From the NCBI GenBank assembly GCA_043806135.1, contig JAZDHG010000033.1:1-62056 (forward strand): a stretch of DNA of 62,056 nucleotides. Reading direction: 5' to 3'. The notes under the pieces are model-generated. The model ran no database searches and was not told the DNA's origin. It saw only the letters and a list, made by a program, of their open reading frames with translations. Positions 26,061-35,193 of the stretch are shown one piece after another (the stretch's first letter is position 1; every line of letters starts with the position of its first letter). The position numbers were made by a program, and so were the translations under genes. This DNA comes from JAGLQQ01 sp043806135. GTDB lineage: Bacteria; Omnitrophota; Gorgyraeia; B26-G9.

Positions 26061-26269
26061 AAAAAAGGGTTCTTTCTTGTTTTATGGTGGCAGAAAGAAC
26101 CTGAGTGCACAGATTAAAACATAATTACCCAGATTCGTTCTTCTTTAAACCTAGACAATCGCTGTAATCTGTTTTTCATCGGTGTAATCATGGGCCATTA
26201 TTGTTTCTATTTAAGTACTTCACTCTTATTGTGTTACGAAATTCGTTCACCTTAAATAAGAATGGACCA
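26061..26269 (-). repeat. Dispersed palindromic repeat, copy B
   Basis: Inverted copy of 12399-12607, about 80% identical by eye. Its tip hairpin GGTTCTTTCT/AGAAAGAACC (about 26068-26101) is perfect. The end matching the gene-proximal end of copy A here faces the apt gene, so both copies have the same orientation relative to the gene whose 3' end they follow. Confidence 0.8.
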
Positions 26270-26273
26270 AAAA

Positions 26274-26296
26274 GAGCGAGGCTGCACACCTCGCTC
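26274..26296 (-). terminator. Rho-independent terminator after apt
   Basis: GAGCGAGG (26274-26281) pairs with CCTCGCTC (26289-26296). On the minus strand a T5 tract follows directly. It closes the long operon that ends with apt. Confidence 0.88.
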
Positions 26297-26324
26297 AAAA
26301 TTGAAATAGGAATAAAAATCAGCT

Positions 26325-26849
26325 TTAATATTTGATTATCGAGCTTATAGGGTATTTTTGCAGTTTTTTCCGCCCTCTAAGGAATAACAGTTCTATAAAA
26401 AATCCAATACCGACAATTTTGGCCTTGCATTTATTAAGTAGTTTGCATACAGCCTGAATCGTTCCGCCAGTTGCCAGCAAATCGTCAATTATTAAAACAC
26501 GTCCGTTTTCCCTAATTGCATCCTGGTGAATCTCAAGCGTATCTTCACCGTATTCTAAAGCATAAGTCACGCTATAGGTCTTATAGGGCAGCTTGCCTTT
26601 TTTTCTAATTAACACTAACCCGGCATTCAATTTATAAGCCAGCGCGGAACCGAAGATAAATCCTCTTGCTTCAACACATACAATATAGTCTATCTTTTCC
26701 CCCTTATACTGTTTATAGAGCAGATTCACAGATTGCTTAAAACCTTTAGGATCCTGAAGTACCGTGGTTATGTCTTTAAATAATATACCTTTTTTAGGGA
26801 AATCCGGAACATCTCTTATTATTTTTGCCAATCTTCCAACTGTATTCAT
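26325..26849 (-). CDS. apt: Adenine phosphoribosyltransferase
   Basis: Salvages adenine to AMP with PRPP. The 174 residues match the family: IRDVPDFPKKGILFKDITTV near the start, VEARGFIFGSALAYKL near 60, RKKGKLPYKTYSVTYALEYG and the PRPP loop RVLIIDDLLATGGTIQAV near 115-135. The ATG directly follows the sigma factor TGA with no spacer. A terminator follows 28 bp after the stop. Confidence 0.95.
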   Translation of the reverse strand: MNTVGRLAKIIRDVPDFPKKGILFKDITTVLQDPKGFKQSVNLLYKQYKGEKIDYIVCVEARGFIFGSALAYKLNAGLVLIRKKGKLPYKTYSVTYALEYGEDTLEIHQDAIRENGRVLIIDDLLATGGTIQAVCKLLNKCKAKIVGIGFFIELLFLRGRKKLQKYPISSIIKY

Positions 26850-27656
26850 TCAATCACTCTCTGTTAAATAAACCTTCAGTTTCTTTAATGCGTTATTCTC
26901 GATCTGCCGGACACGTTCTCTGCTGATATTAAAGCTTTTTGCTGTTTCTTCCAAAGTACGGAATGCCCCGTCTTCAAGCCCATATCTAAGTACCAGGATC
27001 TGTTTTTCTCTTTCAGACATCTTTTCCAGAAGTTCAGCTATCTTTTCCTGACGCAATAAGCGGCTCAATTCTTCAAAAGGTGAAGTAACTGATTCATCCT
27101 CGATCAAATCCATGAATTCCCCTGAAGAATCCTCTCCGATAGGCTGATGCAATGATGTAGTTCTGGTGACGATCTCGCTCAAACCCCGTGCCTTTTTAAC
27201 CGGAATGCGCATTTTTTTGGCAATTTCTTGAACGGTTGGAGATCTGCCAAGTTTTTGTGTAAGCTTTTCAGTTGCGCGTTTCCACTTAGTAATGGTTTCC
27301 GTTAAATACACAGGCACTCTAATCGTTTTGCTTTGATTGGCAATTGCCCGTGTTATATACTGTCGGATCCACCACGCAGCATAGGTACTGAATCGATATC
27401 CTTTTTTAGGCTCGAACTTCTTAACTGAACGCATCAAGCCAAGATTACCCTCTTCTATTAAATCCGTAATCGGCACGCCTAAGAAGCTGTACTTTTTAGC
27501 GATATTAACTACCAGCCTCAGGTTTGAACGTATCATCAATTTACGCGCTTCTGTATCTCCTCTTTTGGCTTTTTTGGAAATCTTCAACTCTTCCTCCGGA
27601 GTCAAAAGAGGAATATTTTTAATATCTTTAAGGTATAATCTTATCGGATCTGCCAT
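26850..27656 (-). CDS. RpoD-like sigma-70 family sigma factor
   Basis: A 268-residue sigma factor with region 1.2 (DPIRLYLKDIKNIPLL), 2.3-2.4 (RFSTYAAWWIRQYITRAI), region 3, and 4.2 (REKQILVLRYGLEDG and FNISRERVRQIENNALKKL). Region 1.1 and the non-conserved N-terminal extension of classical RpoD are absent, so this may be a group 2 factor or a minimal primary factor. It lies 7 nt after ppdK and abuts apt. The -35/-10 contacts look canonical, which fits the consensus-like promoters seen in the window. Confidence 0.9.
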   Translation of the reverse strand: MADPIRLYLKDIKNIPLLTPEEELKISKKAKRGDTEARKLMIRSNLRLVVNIAKKYSFLGVPITDLIEEGNLGLMRSVKKFEPKKGYRFSTYAAWWIRQYITRAIANQSKTIRVPVYLTETITKWKRATEKLTQKLGRSPTVQEIAKKMRIPVKKARGLSEIVTRTTSLHQPIGEDSSGEFMDLIEDESVTSPFEELSRLLRQEKIAELLEKMSEREKQILVLRYGLEDGAFRTLEETAKSFNISRERVRQIENNALKKLKVYLTESD

Positions 27657-27663
27657 ATTTAGC

Positions 27664-30348
27664 TCACTTTTTTCCCTCTATTACAGCCTGTGCTGCTGCA
27701 AGCCTTGCTATTGGCACTCTGTACGGCGAACAGCTTACATAGTTAAGCCCAACGCGATGGCAGAATTTTACGGATTCCGGATCACCGCCGTGCTCACCGC
27801 AAATTCCGCATTTGAGATTATTTCTGGTTTTTCTGCCAAGGGTTACGGCGGTTTGGACAAGTTTTCCAACGCCATTCTGGTCTATCGTCTGGAACGGATC
27901 ATCCGGCAACACTTTCTTTTCCAGGTAATCGGGCAGAAAAACACCGGCATCATCGCGGCTGTACCCAAAGGTCATCTGGGTCAGGTCGTTGGTACCGAAA
28001 GAGAAGAATTCTGCATTCTCCGCTATTTCATCAGCTATAAGCGCAGCGCGCGGAATCTCGATCATAGTTCCGACCAGGTATTTTATTTTTGTTTTTGATT
28101 TACTGATTAGGCTATCAGCTGTCTGGCGTATGATCGGCTCAAGAAAATCAAACTCAGCCTTTGTGCCGATTAAGGGAATCATTATCTCCGGCATGACCTT
28201 AATCCCTTTTTTAGTCATATTACACGCTGCTTCAATAATAGCCGTTGTCTGCATTACACAAAGCTCAGGATATGTGATCGAGAGCCGGCATCCGCGATGA
28301 CCAAGCATAGGATTAAGTTCATGAAGCTTAGTCACCAGCTCAGTAACCTTAGCCACAGAGATCTCTAAACGCTTGGACATTTCTGTCTGTCCAGCAACGT
28401 CATTCGGCAAAAATTCATGCAAAGGCGGATCAAGTAAACGAATTGTAACCGGCAATCCGTCCATTTCCTTGAATATTCCCTCAAAATCCTTACGCTGATA
28501 AGGAAGCAGTTTCTTAAGTGCTTTTTCTCTTGATTCCTTATCCTGTGAAAGAATAAACTCTCGAATAGCCCAGATCCTCTCTCCTTCAAAAAACATATGC
28601 TCAGTTCGCGTCAATCCTATGCCTTCAGCTCCCAAGCGGCGCGCAGCAAGAGAATCCCTGGGGGTATCGGCATTGGTACGGACATTAAGTTTGCGATACT
28701 CATCAGACCATTTCATTATCTGCATAAACATCTTGTAGATTGGACTTTTTTGAGCCGTCGCGTTATTCTCTACAACCCCGGCGATTACAGGGCTTGAAGA
28801 TGTATCAATATGACCCAGCATGACCTCACCCGTAGAACCGTCCAGGGATAGCCAGTCTCCTTCTTTAATCACCACATCGCCTACGGTTGCCTCTTTATTC
28901 GCATAATTAATATTTAAAGCACTGCAGCCTGCGATGCAGCATTTGCCCCATCCGCGGGCAACAACAGCAGCATGTGATGTCATACCCCCGGTTGAAGTTA
29001 GAATACCTTCAGCCGCTGCCATACCGGCAACATCCTCAGGGGATGTCTCATGCCTGACCAGAATAACTTTCTTGCCCTTTTTTTTCCAATCTTCCGCAAC
29101 AACAGCCGTAAATACTACCTGGCCTGATGCGGCTCCTGGCCCGGCCGGAAGACCTTTGGTGATTGTCTTTGCCTTTGCCTTTGTTTTCAGATCAAAGATC
29201 GGAAAAAGAAGCTGGTTTAACTGATCACCTTCAATACGCATTAAAGCTTCTTTAGGTGAGATCATTTTCTCATTCACCATATCTACAGCTAGTTTTACTG
29301 CGGCAAGCCCGGTACGTTTTCCGGTCCTGGTCTGAAGCATGAACAATTTGCCTTCCTGAATCGTAAATTCTACATCCTGCATATCCTTATAATGTTTCTC
29401 AAGTTTATTGCGAATATCATTCAGTTCTTTGTAAATATGCGGCCATTCTTTTTTCAGGTCGCTTATCGGTTCAGGAGTTCTTATCCCGGCCACGACATCT
29501 TCACCCTGAGCATTGATCAGGAACTCGCCAAAAAATTCTGTGTCTCCTGTGGAAGGATTTCGTGTGAAAGCAACTCCGGTACCGGATGTGTCACCCATGT
29601 TGCCGAAAACCATTGCCTGCACATTAACGGCAGTCCCCAGTAATCCCGTAATCCTGTTTATTCTTCTATAAGTTACTGCACGGGGAATATTCCATGAACC
29701 GAAAACTGCATTTATCGTCGCTATAAGCTGGTCTTTTGCCTTGTTTGGAAAAGGCTTTTTCACGTGTTTCTGATAAACTTTTTTATATTCTCCAACAAGC
29801 TCTTTAAGCTGATCTGCGTTTAGATCATTGTCAAGTTTTGCCTTGTATTTTTCCTTTATCGCGGTAAGTTTTTCCTCAAAATATTCGTGATGAACTCCCA
29901 TGACAACATCGCCAAACATATCGATAAAGCGCCTGTAAGAATCCCATGCCAGCCTTTCATTATTTGTCTTTTTTGCCAGGCCCATAACTGCTTCGTCATT
30001 AAGACCAAGGTTAAGAACTGTGTCCATCATACCAGGCATTGATGCTGCTGCGCCGCTTCTTACAGAAACAAGCAGCGGATTTTGCGGGTCGCCAAGATTT
30101 GTCCCCATAGCTTTTTCCAGTTTTTTGATATTCTCATCTATTTGTTTCTGTAATTCTCCCGGGTATTTTTTACCATGTTTATAGTAGTAATCACATACCT
30201 CCGTTGAGATGGTGAATCCCGGAGGAACCGGCACACCAATCTTTGCCATTTCAGCAAGGTTAGCTCCTTTTCCGCCTAGCAAAGCCTTCATTTTTGCATT
30301 TCCTTCAGACTGCCCTTTACCAAAAAAATAAACGTACTTTTTAGCCAT
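27664..30348 (-). CDS. ppdK: Pyruvate, phosphate dikinase
   Basis: Interconverts pyruvate + ATP + Pi and PEP + AMP + PPi. The 894 residues match the usual length (about 880). The N-terminal ATP-grasp has LLGGKGANLAEMAKIGVPVPPGF and SVRSGAAASMPGMMDT; the phosphohistidine domain has GGMTSHAAVVARGWGKCCI; the C-terminal TIM barrel has FGTNDLTQMTFGYSRDDAG and the catalytic CGICGEHGGDP. With fba it points to reversible, PPi-based glycolysis. It sits 37 nt after glyS in a long operon. Confidence 0.96.
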   Translation of the reverse strand: MAKKYVYFFGKGQSEGNAKMKALLGGKGANLAEMAKIGVPVPPGFTISTEVCDYYYKHGKKYPGELQKQIDENIKKLEKAMGTNLGDPQNPLLVSVRSGAAASMPGMMDTVLNLGLNDEAVMGLAKKTNNERLAWDSYRRFIDMFGDVVMGVHHEYFEEKLTAIKEKYKAKLDNDLNADQLKELVGEYKKVYQKHVKKPFPNKAKDQLIATINAVFGSWNIPRAVTYRRINRITGLLGTAVNVQAMVFGNMGDTSGTGVAFTRNPSTGDTEFFGEFLINAQGEDVVAGIRTPEPISDLKKEWPHIYKELNDIRNKLEKHYKDMQDVEFTIQEGKLFMLQTRTGKRTGLAAVKLAVDMVNEKMISPKEALMRIEGDQLNQLLFPIFDLKTKAKAKTITKGLPAGPGAASGQVVFTAVVAEDWKKKGKKVILVRHETSPEDVAGMAAAEGILTSTGGMTSHAAVVARGWGKCCIAGCSALNINYANKEATVGDVVIKEGDWLSLDGSTGEVMLGHIDTSSSPVIAGVVENNATAQKSPIYKMFMQIMKWSDEYRKLNVRTNADTPRDSLAARRLGAEGIGLTRTEHMFFEGERIWAIREFILSQDKESREKALKKLLPYQRKDFEGIFKEMDGLPVTIRLLDPPLHEFLPNDVAGQTEMSKRLEISVAKVTELVTKLHELNPMLGHRGCRLSITYPELCVMQTTAIIEAACNMTKKGIKVMPEIMIPLIGTKAEFDFLEPIIRQTADSLISKSKTKIKYLVGTMIEIPRAALIADEIAENAEFFSFGTNDLTQMTFGYSRDDAGVFLPDYLEKKVLPDDPFQTIDQNGVGKLVQTAVTLGRKTRNNLKCGICGEHGGDPESVKFCHRVGLNYVSCSPYRVPIARLAAAQAVIEGKK

Positions 30349-30385
30349 TTCTAAAAATAACCCCTTTCATACATTAATAATTCAT

Positions 30386-31711
30386 TTAACTCAATTTATT
30401 CTGAAAATACTCATCCAGCTTGTCTACGCTTACCCTGTCCTGCAGCATAGTATCCCTGTCTCTTACTGTTACCATTTTATCTTCAAGAGTCTGAACATCA
30501 ACTGTAAGGCAGAAAAGAGTTCCGATCTCATCCTGTCGTCGATAAAGTTTGCCGATTGAAGCTGTATCGTCGTATTTTACCACAAAGTATTTTTTTAAAC
30601 CACTACTAATTTTTTTTGCAAACTCTACAATATCACTGTTCTTTTTGAGCAATGGTAAAATAGCAATTTTATAAGGACTCAATTGCTTATTAAATCCTAA
30701 TACCACTCTTTTCTCTCCTCTCACCTCCTCTTCCCGATAAGCGTCCACTAAAAATGCCAGTGTCGCCCGGTCAACTCCTCCGGATGGCTCAACAACATGG
30801 GGTAGATATCTTTTATTCATGGTCTGATCAAAATATGTCAGGTCCTTGCCGCTTAATTTAGCATGCTGCGCTAAATCAAAATCTCCGCGGTTTGCTATCC
30901 CTTCAAGCTCAGACCAGCCAAAAGGAAAGTTATATTCAATGTCCGTACATCCGCTGGCATAATGAGCCAGCTCATTTTTAGTATGAACACGCAACTTGAG
31001 TTTGTCTTTCTTTATTCCAAGTGTTTGATACCATTTAAATCTTTCTTCCACCCAGTCCTTATAGGCAGTTTCCGCAAATTCCGGTTTTACAAAATATTCT
31101 ATCTCCATCTGCTCAAACTCTCTCGTTCTAAAAGTAAAGTTACCCGGTGTTATCTCATTGCGAAAACTCTTGCCGATCTGAGCGACCCCAAAAGGAAGTT
31201 TTCTGTGACGGGAATTAACAATATTGGTGAAATTAACAAAAATTCCCTGCGCAGTCTCAGGCCTGAGATAGGTAATTGCGCTTTCATCCTCTACCGCCCC
31301 CAGATATGTTTTGAGCATTAAATTGAATAACCGCGGCGGGTTGATTTTAAGATCAATATCCGCCTTGCATTCAGGACATTTTCTATCATCTCCCTCGCCC
31401 GGCAAATGATCAACGCGAAAGCGCTTCTTACAAGTTCTGCAATCAACAAGGGAATCTGTGAAGCCATCGATATGCCCGGACGCCTTCCAGGTTAAAGGAT
31501 GCATAAGGATAGCTGCATCAAGGCCCTCCATATCCTCCCTCTGATGAACTACAGAATTCCACCATGCTTGTTTTACATTACGTTTCAGTTCAACACCAAG
31601 CGGTCCGTAATCCCAGGTGCTTCCAATTCCGCCGTAAATTTCAGAGCTAGGAAAAATAAACCCGCGCCGCTTACATAATGAAACAATTGTATCCATACTA
31701 AACTCAGACAT
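30386..31711 (-). CDS. glyS: Glycyl-tRNA synthetase, alpha2 (eukaryote-like) type
   Basis: Class IIa enzyme of the dimeric single-chain type, 441 residues. Class II motif 2 (FRNEITPGNFTFRTREFEQMEIEYF), motif 3 (EPSGGVDRATLAFLVDAY) and a zinc site (CRTC...CPEC, residues about 87-110) are present. There is no separate alpha/beta GlyRS pair in the window. The start overlaps the recO stop by 8 nt; a second in-frame Met at 31696 is a possible alternative start. Confidence 0.94.
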   Translation of the reverse strand: MSEFSMDTIVSLCKRRGFIFPSSEIYGGIGSTWDYGPLGVELKRNVKQAWWNSVVHQREDMEGLDAAILMHPLTWKASGHIDGFTDSLVDCRTCKKRFRVDHLPGEGDDRKCPECKADIDLKINPPRLFNLMLKTYLGAVEDESAITYLRPETAQGIFVNFTNIVNSRHRKLPFGVAQIGKSFRNEITPGNFTFRTREFEQMEIEYFVKPEFAETAYKDWVEERFKWYQTLGIKKDKLKLRVHTKNELAHYASGCTDIEYNFPFGWSELEGIANRGDFDLAQHAKLSGKDLTYFDQTMNKRYLPHVVEPSGGVDRATLAFLVDAYREEEVRGEKRVVLGFNKQLSPYKIAILPLLKKNSDIVEFAKKISSGLKKYFVVKYDDTASIGKLYRRQDEIGTLFCLTVDVQTLEDKMVTVRDRDTMLQDRVSVDKLDEYFQNKLS

Positions 31712-32462
31712 AGGAATACCTTACCTTTTTTAAAAACTCCAGTGATTTAAAATCCCCTGCTATATGATAATCAATAAATGTACGCAGTATTTTCTCAAGC
31801 TCTTTAAAGACACTGGGAATGATTTTAAAACTGCGTAACTTTTCTAATTCCAGCTTTTCAATATGTTTTAATGTGGCAATTGTACCCTGCATCAGTTTTT
31901 GCGCATTTTTCTCAAAACCAAAGCATTTTTCGCACAAAATACCTCCCAGGACATAGCTAAACCTGCTCTTATCAAATATTTGACCATTACAATGCACGCA
32001 ACAATCAAGACGTGGCTTAAACCCGGAAAGATTTAAAAACTTAATTTCAAAGATTTGCACAATATGAGGTATTTTATCCTCTTTATCGATAAAATTCAAG
32101 AAATTCTTAAGTAATACGAAAATTTCTTTATTCTTATCTCCCAGGCCCATAGTGGCATTTATGAGTTCAAGGAAATAACTGGCATAGGTATACTTTTCAA
32201 TATCCTTATCAATCCCGCTGAAATGCTCAAGCAGATCAGCCTGGCTGATGATATTTAAACTTCCTTGAATGCTTTCATAAAAAACTATATTATTATAACT
32301 AATCGGCACGAAATTGCTGCCGAATTTATCGATCTTTCTTTTTGCCCCCTTGGCCTGGGCATGAATTTTACCGAAATCTGCCGTAAAAAAACTCAGCAAA
32401 TAGCTTGTCTCTCTGTAATCTTTTCTGTCAATAACGATTGCTTCTGTTTTATGTATAGCCAT
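31704..32462 (-). CDS. recO: DNA repair protein RecO
   Basis: Loads RecA on SSB-coated DNA in the RecFOR route. The 252 residues have an N-terminal OB fold (EAIVIDRKDYRETSYLLSFFT, YNNIVFYES) and an intact zinc knuckle, CCVHC near 152 and CEKC near 178. Length is normal. It overlaps glyS and lies 1 nt after the DgkA-PAP2 gene. Confidence 0.92.
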   Translation of the reverse strand: MAIHKTEAIVIDRKDYRETSYLLSFFTADFGKIHAQAKGAKRKIDKFGSNFVPISYNNIVFYESIQGSLNIISQADLLEHFSGIDKDIEKYTYASYFLELINATMGLGDKNKEIFVLLKNFLNFIDKEDKIPHIVQIFEIKFLNLSGFKPRLDCCVHCNGQIFDKSRFSYVLGGILCEKCFGFEKNAQKLMQGTIATLKHIEKLELEKLRSFKIIPSVFKELEKILRTFIDYHIAGDFKSLEFLKKVRYSYV

Positions 32463-32463
32463 T

Positions 32464-33168
32464 TTATAAATGCAGTATAAAGAAAATCAAACTTGTTAAA
32501 CCAAGCCCTACAAATGCGCCTGCGATAACTTCCTTTAAACTATGGAACCCGGGGCGGATTCTGCTCTGAGACAGTAGAATTGCTAAAATCAGCACCAGAG
32601 TAATAAGCAGCTTGCTCGGCGAAAGAAATAAGGTAATTGACCATACAGAAAAAGCAATTGCCGAATGGCCTGAAGGCATGCCTCCGCGCAAAGGTTTGCC
32701 GCTACCTATTTTTGCTTTGGAAAATATTACTGTTACCAGAACAATGATCATGGAAACAAAAGTAATATGCAGCGGCTTTTGCCTGATATAATCGATACTT
32801 GTCTGCAGCGTGTCCACTGGAAAATCTGTTAGGAATAGCAGATATCCGACAAATATGGCATTTATCGAGGCAACCAGCACAGCACCGGCTGTGATATCCT
32901 TGATTATGCGTGCCAGCGGATGAAATTCATCAGTAATCAGATCAATGATCAGCTCAACTGCGGTATTGAACATTTCCGCGATAAGTACAAAAGATATCGT
33001 CAACAGCAGCAGAATTAATTCAGTTTTAGTGAAATTATAGTATAAGCCCAGAAGGAGCACAATAATAGCCGCCAGAAAATGCAGCCTCATATTTTTCTGT
33101 GTTTTTAATACGTAAAGAAATCCTTCTATTGCATAATTAAAGCTTTCAAACAATCTTCTTCTATGCAT
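32464..33168 (-). CDS. Diacylglycerol/undecaprenol kinase fused to a PAP2 phosphatase
   Basis: A 234-residue fusion. The N-terminal half is DgkA-like: three helices, FNTAVELIIDLIT (metal and substrate Glu/Asn) near residue 68 and KDITAGAVLVAS near 90. The C-terminal half is a short PAP2 domain with the motifs KPLRGGMPSGHSAIAF near 157-172 and SRIRPGFHSLKEVIAGAFVG near 200. One polypeptide thus carries both a lipid kinase and a lipid phosphate phosphatase, probably acting on undecaprenol/undecaprenyl phosphate or diacylglycerol. It overlaps ybeY by 8 nt. A full PAP2 has six helices; this one is shorter, so activity should not be assumed. Confidence 0.87.
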   Translation of the reverse strand: MHRRRLFESFNYAIEGFLYVLKTQKNMRLHFLAAIIVLLLGLYYNFTKTELILLLLTISFVLIAEMFNTAVELIIDLITDEFHPLARIIKDITAGAVLVASINAIFVGYLLFLTDFPVDTLQTSIDYIRQKPLHITFVSMIIVLVTVIFSKAKIGSGKPLRGGMPSGHSAIAFSVWSITLFLSPSKLLITLVLILAILLSQSRIRPGFHSLKEVIAGAFVGLGLTSLIFFILHL

Positions 33169-33592
33169 AATTCTCCATGATTTGCTTTTGAATTGCTGAC
33201 ATCTTGTTGCGGTCTTGAGTGGTTAGATCATCGAAACCAAGAAGATGTAAAATCCCATGCACAAGATAAAGCTGACTCTCATACTTAAAGTGAGTGTGGA
33301 ATTCTTCTGCGCGGGAGGCAGCTGTATCCAGTGAAATAATCACATCGCCTAAAATTTCCTGATGCATGTGGCCAAACTCCCCGTCCTGCATCCTGAAAGC
33401 GAGAACATCGGTTGGATAATTTTTCTTTAGATATTGTTTATTTAGACCGGTAATGGTTTTATCATCTACCAAAAGAATACTTATCTCTTTTCCATCTACG
33501 CCCTGATGTAAGAGAGTTCTATTCGCCAGTTTTTTAAGGTCTTGCAGATTTACCTTTTTTTTCTGAAGATTCTTTATTTTTATTTTGTTCAT
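33161..33592 (-). CDS. ybeY: Endoribonuclease YbeY
   Basis: Metal-dependent RNase for 16S rRNA 3' processing and ribosome quality control. The frame is open from 33622, but I prefer the Met at 33592 (143 aa), where MNKIKIKNLQ fits the family start; either choice overlaps the upstream HD gene (by 59 or 89 nt). The motif ILGDVIISLDTAA is present near the middle. The metal motif reads HGILHLLGFDD, whereas the family usually has a third His (HGxLHLxGxDH). Asp could still coordinate zinc. Confidence 0.9.
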   Translation of the reverse strand: MNKIKIKNLQKKKVNLQDLKKLANRTLLHQGVDGKEISILLVDDKTITGLNKQYLKKNYPTDVLAFRMQDGEFGHMHQEILGDVIISLDTAASRAEEFHTHFKYESQLYLVHGILHLLGFDDLTTQDRNKMSAIQKQIMENYA

Positions 33593-35192
33593 TTTGCAGC
33601 TGTTTAATATCCGGATATTCAACCCTTGAGTGGAATATCCCGTTAAGAATATGTATGAAAACCCCGGCGATTGTATGCAAGTCCTTTAAAGTCAGATCGC
33701 ATCCATTCAATTGTCCGTCTATAAACTTATTGTTAATAATTCTGCTGACTACTTCATTGATCTTGCTGGGATTAGGCTGCGGCATAGATTTTGTGGCTGC
33801 TTCCACAGAATCAGCCAGCATGACTATCGCCGCTTCTTTAGATTGAGGTCTTGGACCGGGATATCTAAAATCTTCCTGCTGGACTTTACTGTTCTCCTCT
33901 CCGTGCAATTCAAGCGCCCTATGATAGAAGAAATGCACGACATCATCGCCGTGGTGCTGCACGATTATGTCATTAATAGCTTTTCCAAGCTTATATTTTT
34001 TAGCAAGATCAGCCCCTTCTTTTATATGATTAATAATAATAAGACTACTGATCGTCGGGCTAAGATTTTCGTGTTTGTTCTCAATATGACCCTGGTTCTC
34101 GGAAAAATAATGGGCCATACGCAATTTTCCGATATCGTGGAAATATCCTCCCACTCGTGCAAGCAGGCTGTTGGCACCTACCGCCTCCGCCGCTGATTCG
34201 GCTAGGTTTCCTACAACCAGACTATGATGGTATGTACCCGGTGCCTTAAGCACCAGTTCTTTTAAAACCGGCTGGTTCAAATCAGACAGCTCAAGCAAAC
34301 TGATGTTTGTTGTTATCTGGAATAAAATTTCAAAAATCGGCAGTAAGCCGGTCACGATTATCGCAGACAATATCCCATTAGCAAGCCCCCATGCCCCTTG
34401 AACAATCAAATTGTTTATAGAGACAAAATTAATAAGCCCCATAGAAACTATGGAAACCATGTGCGTTAATCCGATCAAAAAACCTGCTTTGGTAAGATTT
34501 CTTCTGCGCCGCACATTAAGCACTGAATAAATACTTACTATACCGCCTGACATCATCGTGACCATCACGTCAAAGCTCCCGCCCGTTAATACAGAAAGAA
34601 AAATGCTGAGCAGTACCGTAAGCATCAAAGCCACGCCCGGTTCAATAAGTATGGCCACAAGCATGGACACGCTTGCCAGAGGTATTAAATAAACTGACCA
34701 TGCTGAGAACAGGATCGCCTTGGCGCCTAGAACGATCAGCAATATCAGCAGGCACAAAAGCAGAACATTTTTTTCCTTGAACAGAATCTTTGATTTATGA
34801 ATAGCATCGTAAGTGACAATAATTACGGCAAATATAATCAGCAGCAGTAAAATTCCGAGAATATAGTATATGTTTTTCGGCTGCTTTTGAATCTTATGGA
34901 GTTCTCCTGAGGCAAGCTCCTGGTTTTTATTTATTTTCTCTCCTCTTTCTACTATCAGCTCATTCTTTTTTATTTTTATTTCCAGTCCATCTTTATTTAT
35001 GAACGAAAAATCAAAAGGAGAAAAAATATCGCGTGGACTGATCTGCCCCTGCTCAAAATAATAACCTGTCCAGATAAAATCCTTTCCTAAAAAAAAGACA
35101 AGGCTCAAAAGCAAACAAAGAAAAATCGCAATAATAATCCCCAGCGAATTCTTTTTCGTAGTATTATCCTGATTTTCCACCTTTGGATTCAT
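33534..35192 (-). CDS. 7TM HD-hydrolase (PgpH-like, HDIG family)
   Basis: A 552-residue membrane protein. After an N-terminal helix and a short outer domain (about residues 40-100) come about six to seven helices (100-285), then an HD domain with HHSLVVGNLAESAAEAVG near 320, GGYFHDIGKL (HD) near 347, INHIKEGADLAKKYKL near 385 and VQHHGDD near 411. PgpH proteins cleave cyclic di-AMP. The outer 7TMR-HDED domain is much shorter than in Gram-positive PgpH (about 700 aa in total). It starts 1 nt after phoH and overlaps ybeY, the common phoH-pgpH-ybeY-dgkA order. Confidence 0.9.
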   Translation of the reverse strand: MNPKVENQDNTTKKNSLGIIIAIFLCLLLSLVFFLGKDFIWTGYYFEQGQISPRDIFSPFDFSFINKDGLEIKIKKNELIVERGEKINKNQELASGELHKIQKQPKNIYYILGILLLLIIFAVIIVTYDAIHKSKILFKEKNVLLLCLLILLIVLGAKAILFSAWSVYLIPLASVSMLVAILIEPGVALMLTVLLSIFLSVLTGGSFDVMVTMMSGGIVSIYSVLNVRRRRNLTKAGFLIGLTHMVSIVSMGLINFVSINNLIVQGAWGLANGILSAIIVTGLLPIFEILFQITTNISLLELSDLNQPVLKELVLKAPGTYHHSLVVGNLAESAAEAVGANSLLARVGGYFHDIGKLRMAHYFSENQGHIENKHENLSPTISSLIIINHIKEGADLAKKYKLGKAINDIIVQHHGDDVVHFFYHRALELHGEENSKVQQEDFRYPGPRPQSKEAAIVMLADSVEAATKSMPQPNPSKINEVVSRIINNKFIDGQLNGCDLTLKDLHTIAGVFIHILNGIFHSRVEYPDIKQLQNEQNKNKESSEKKGKSARP

Positions 35193-35193
35193 A

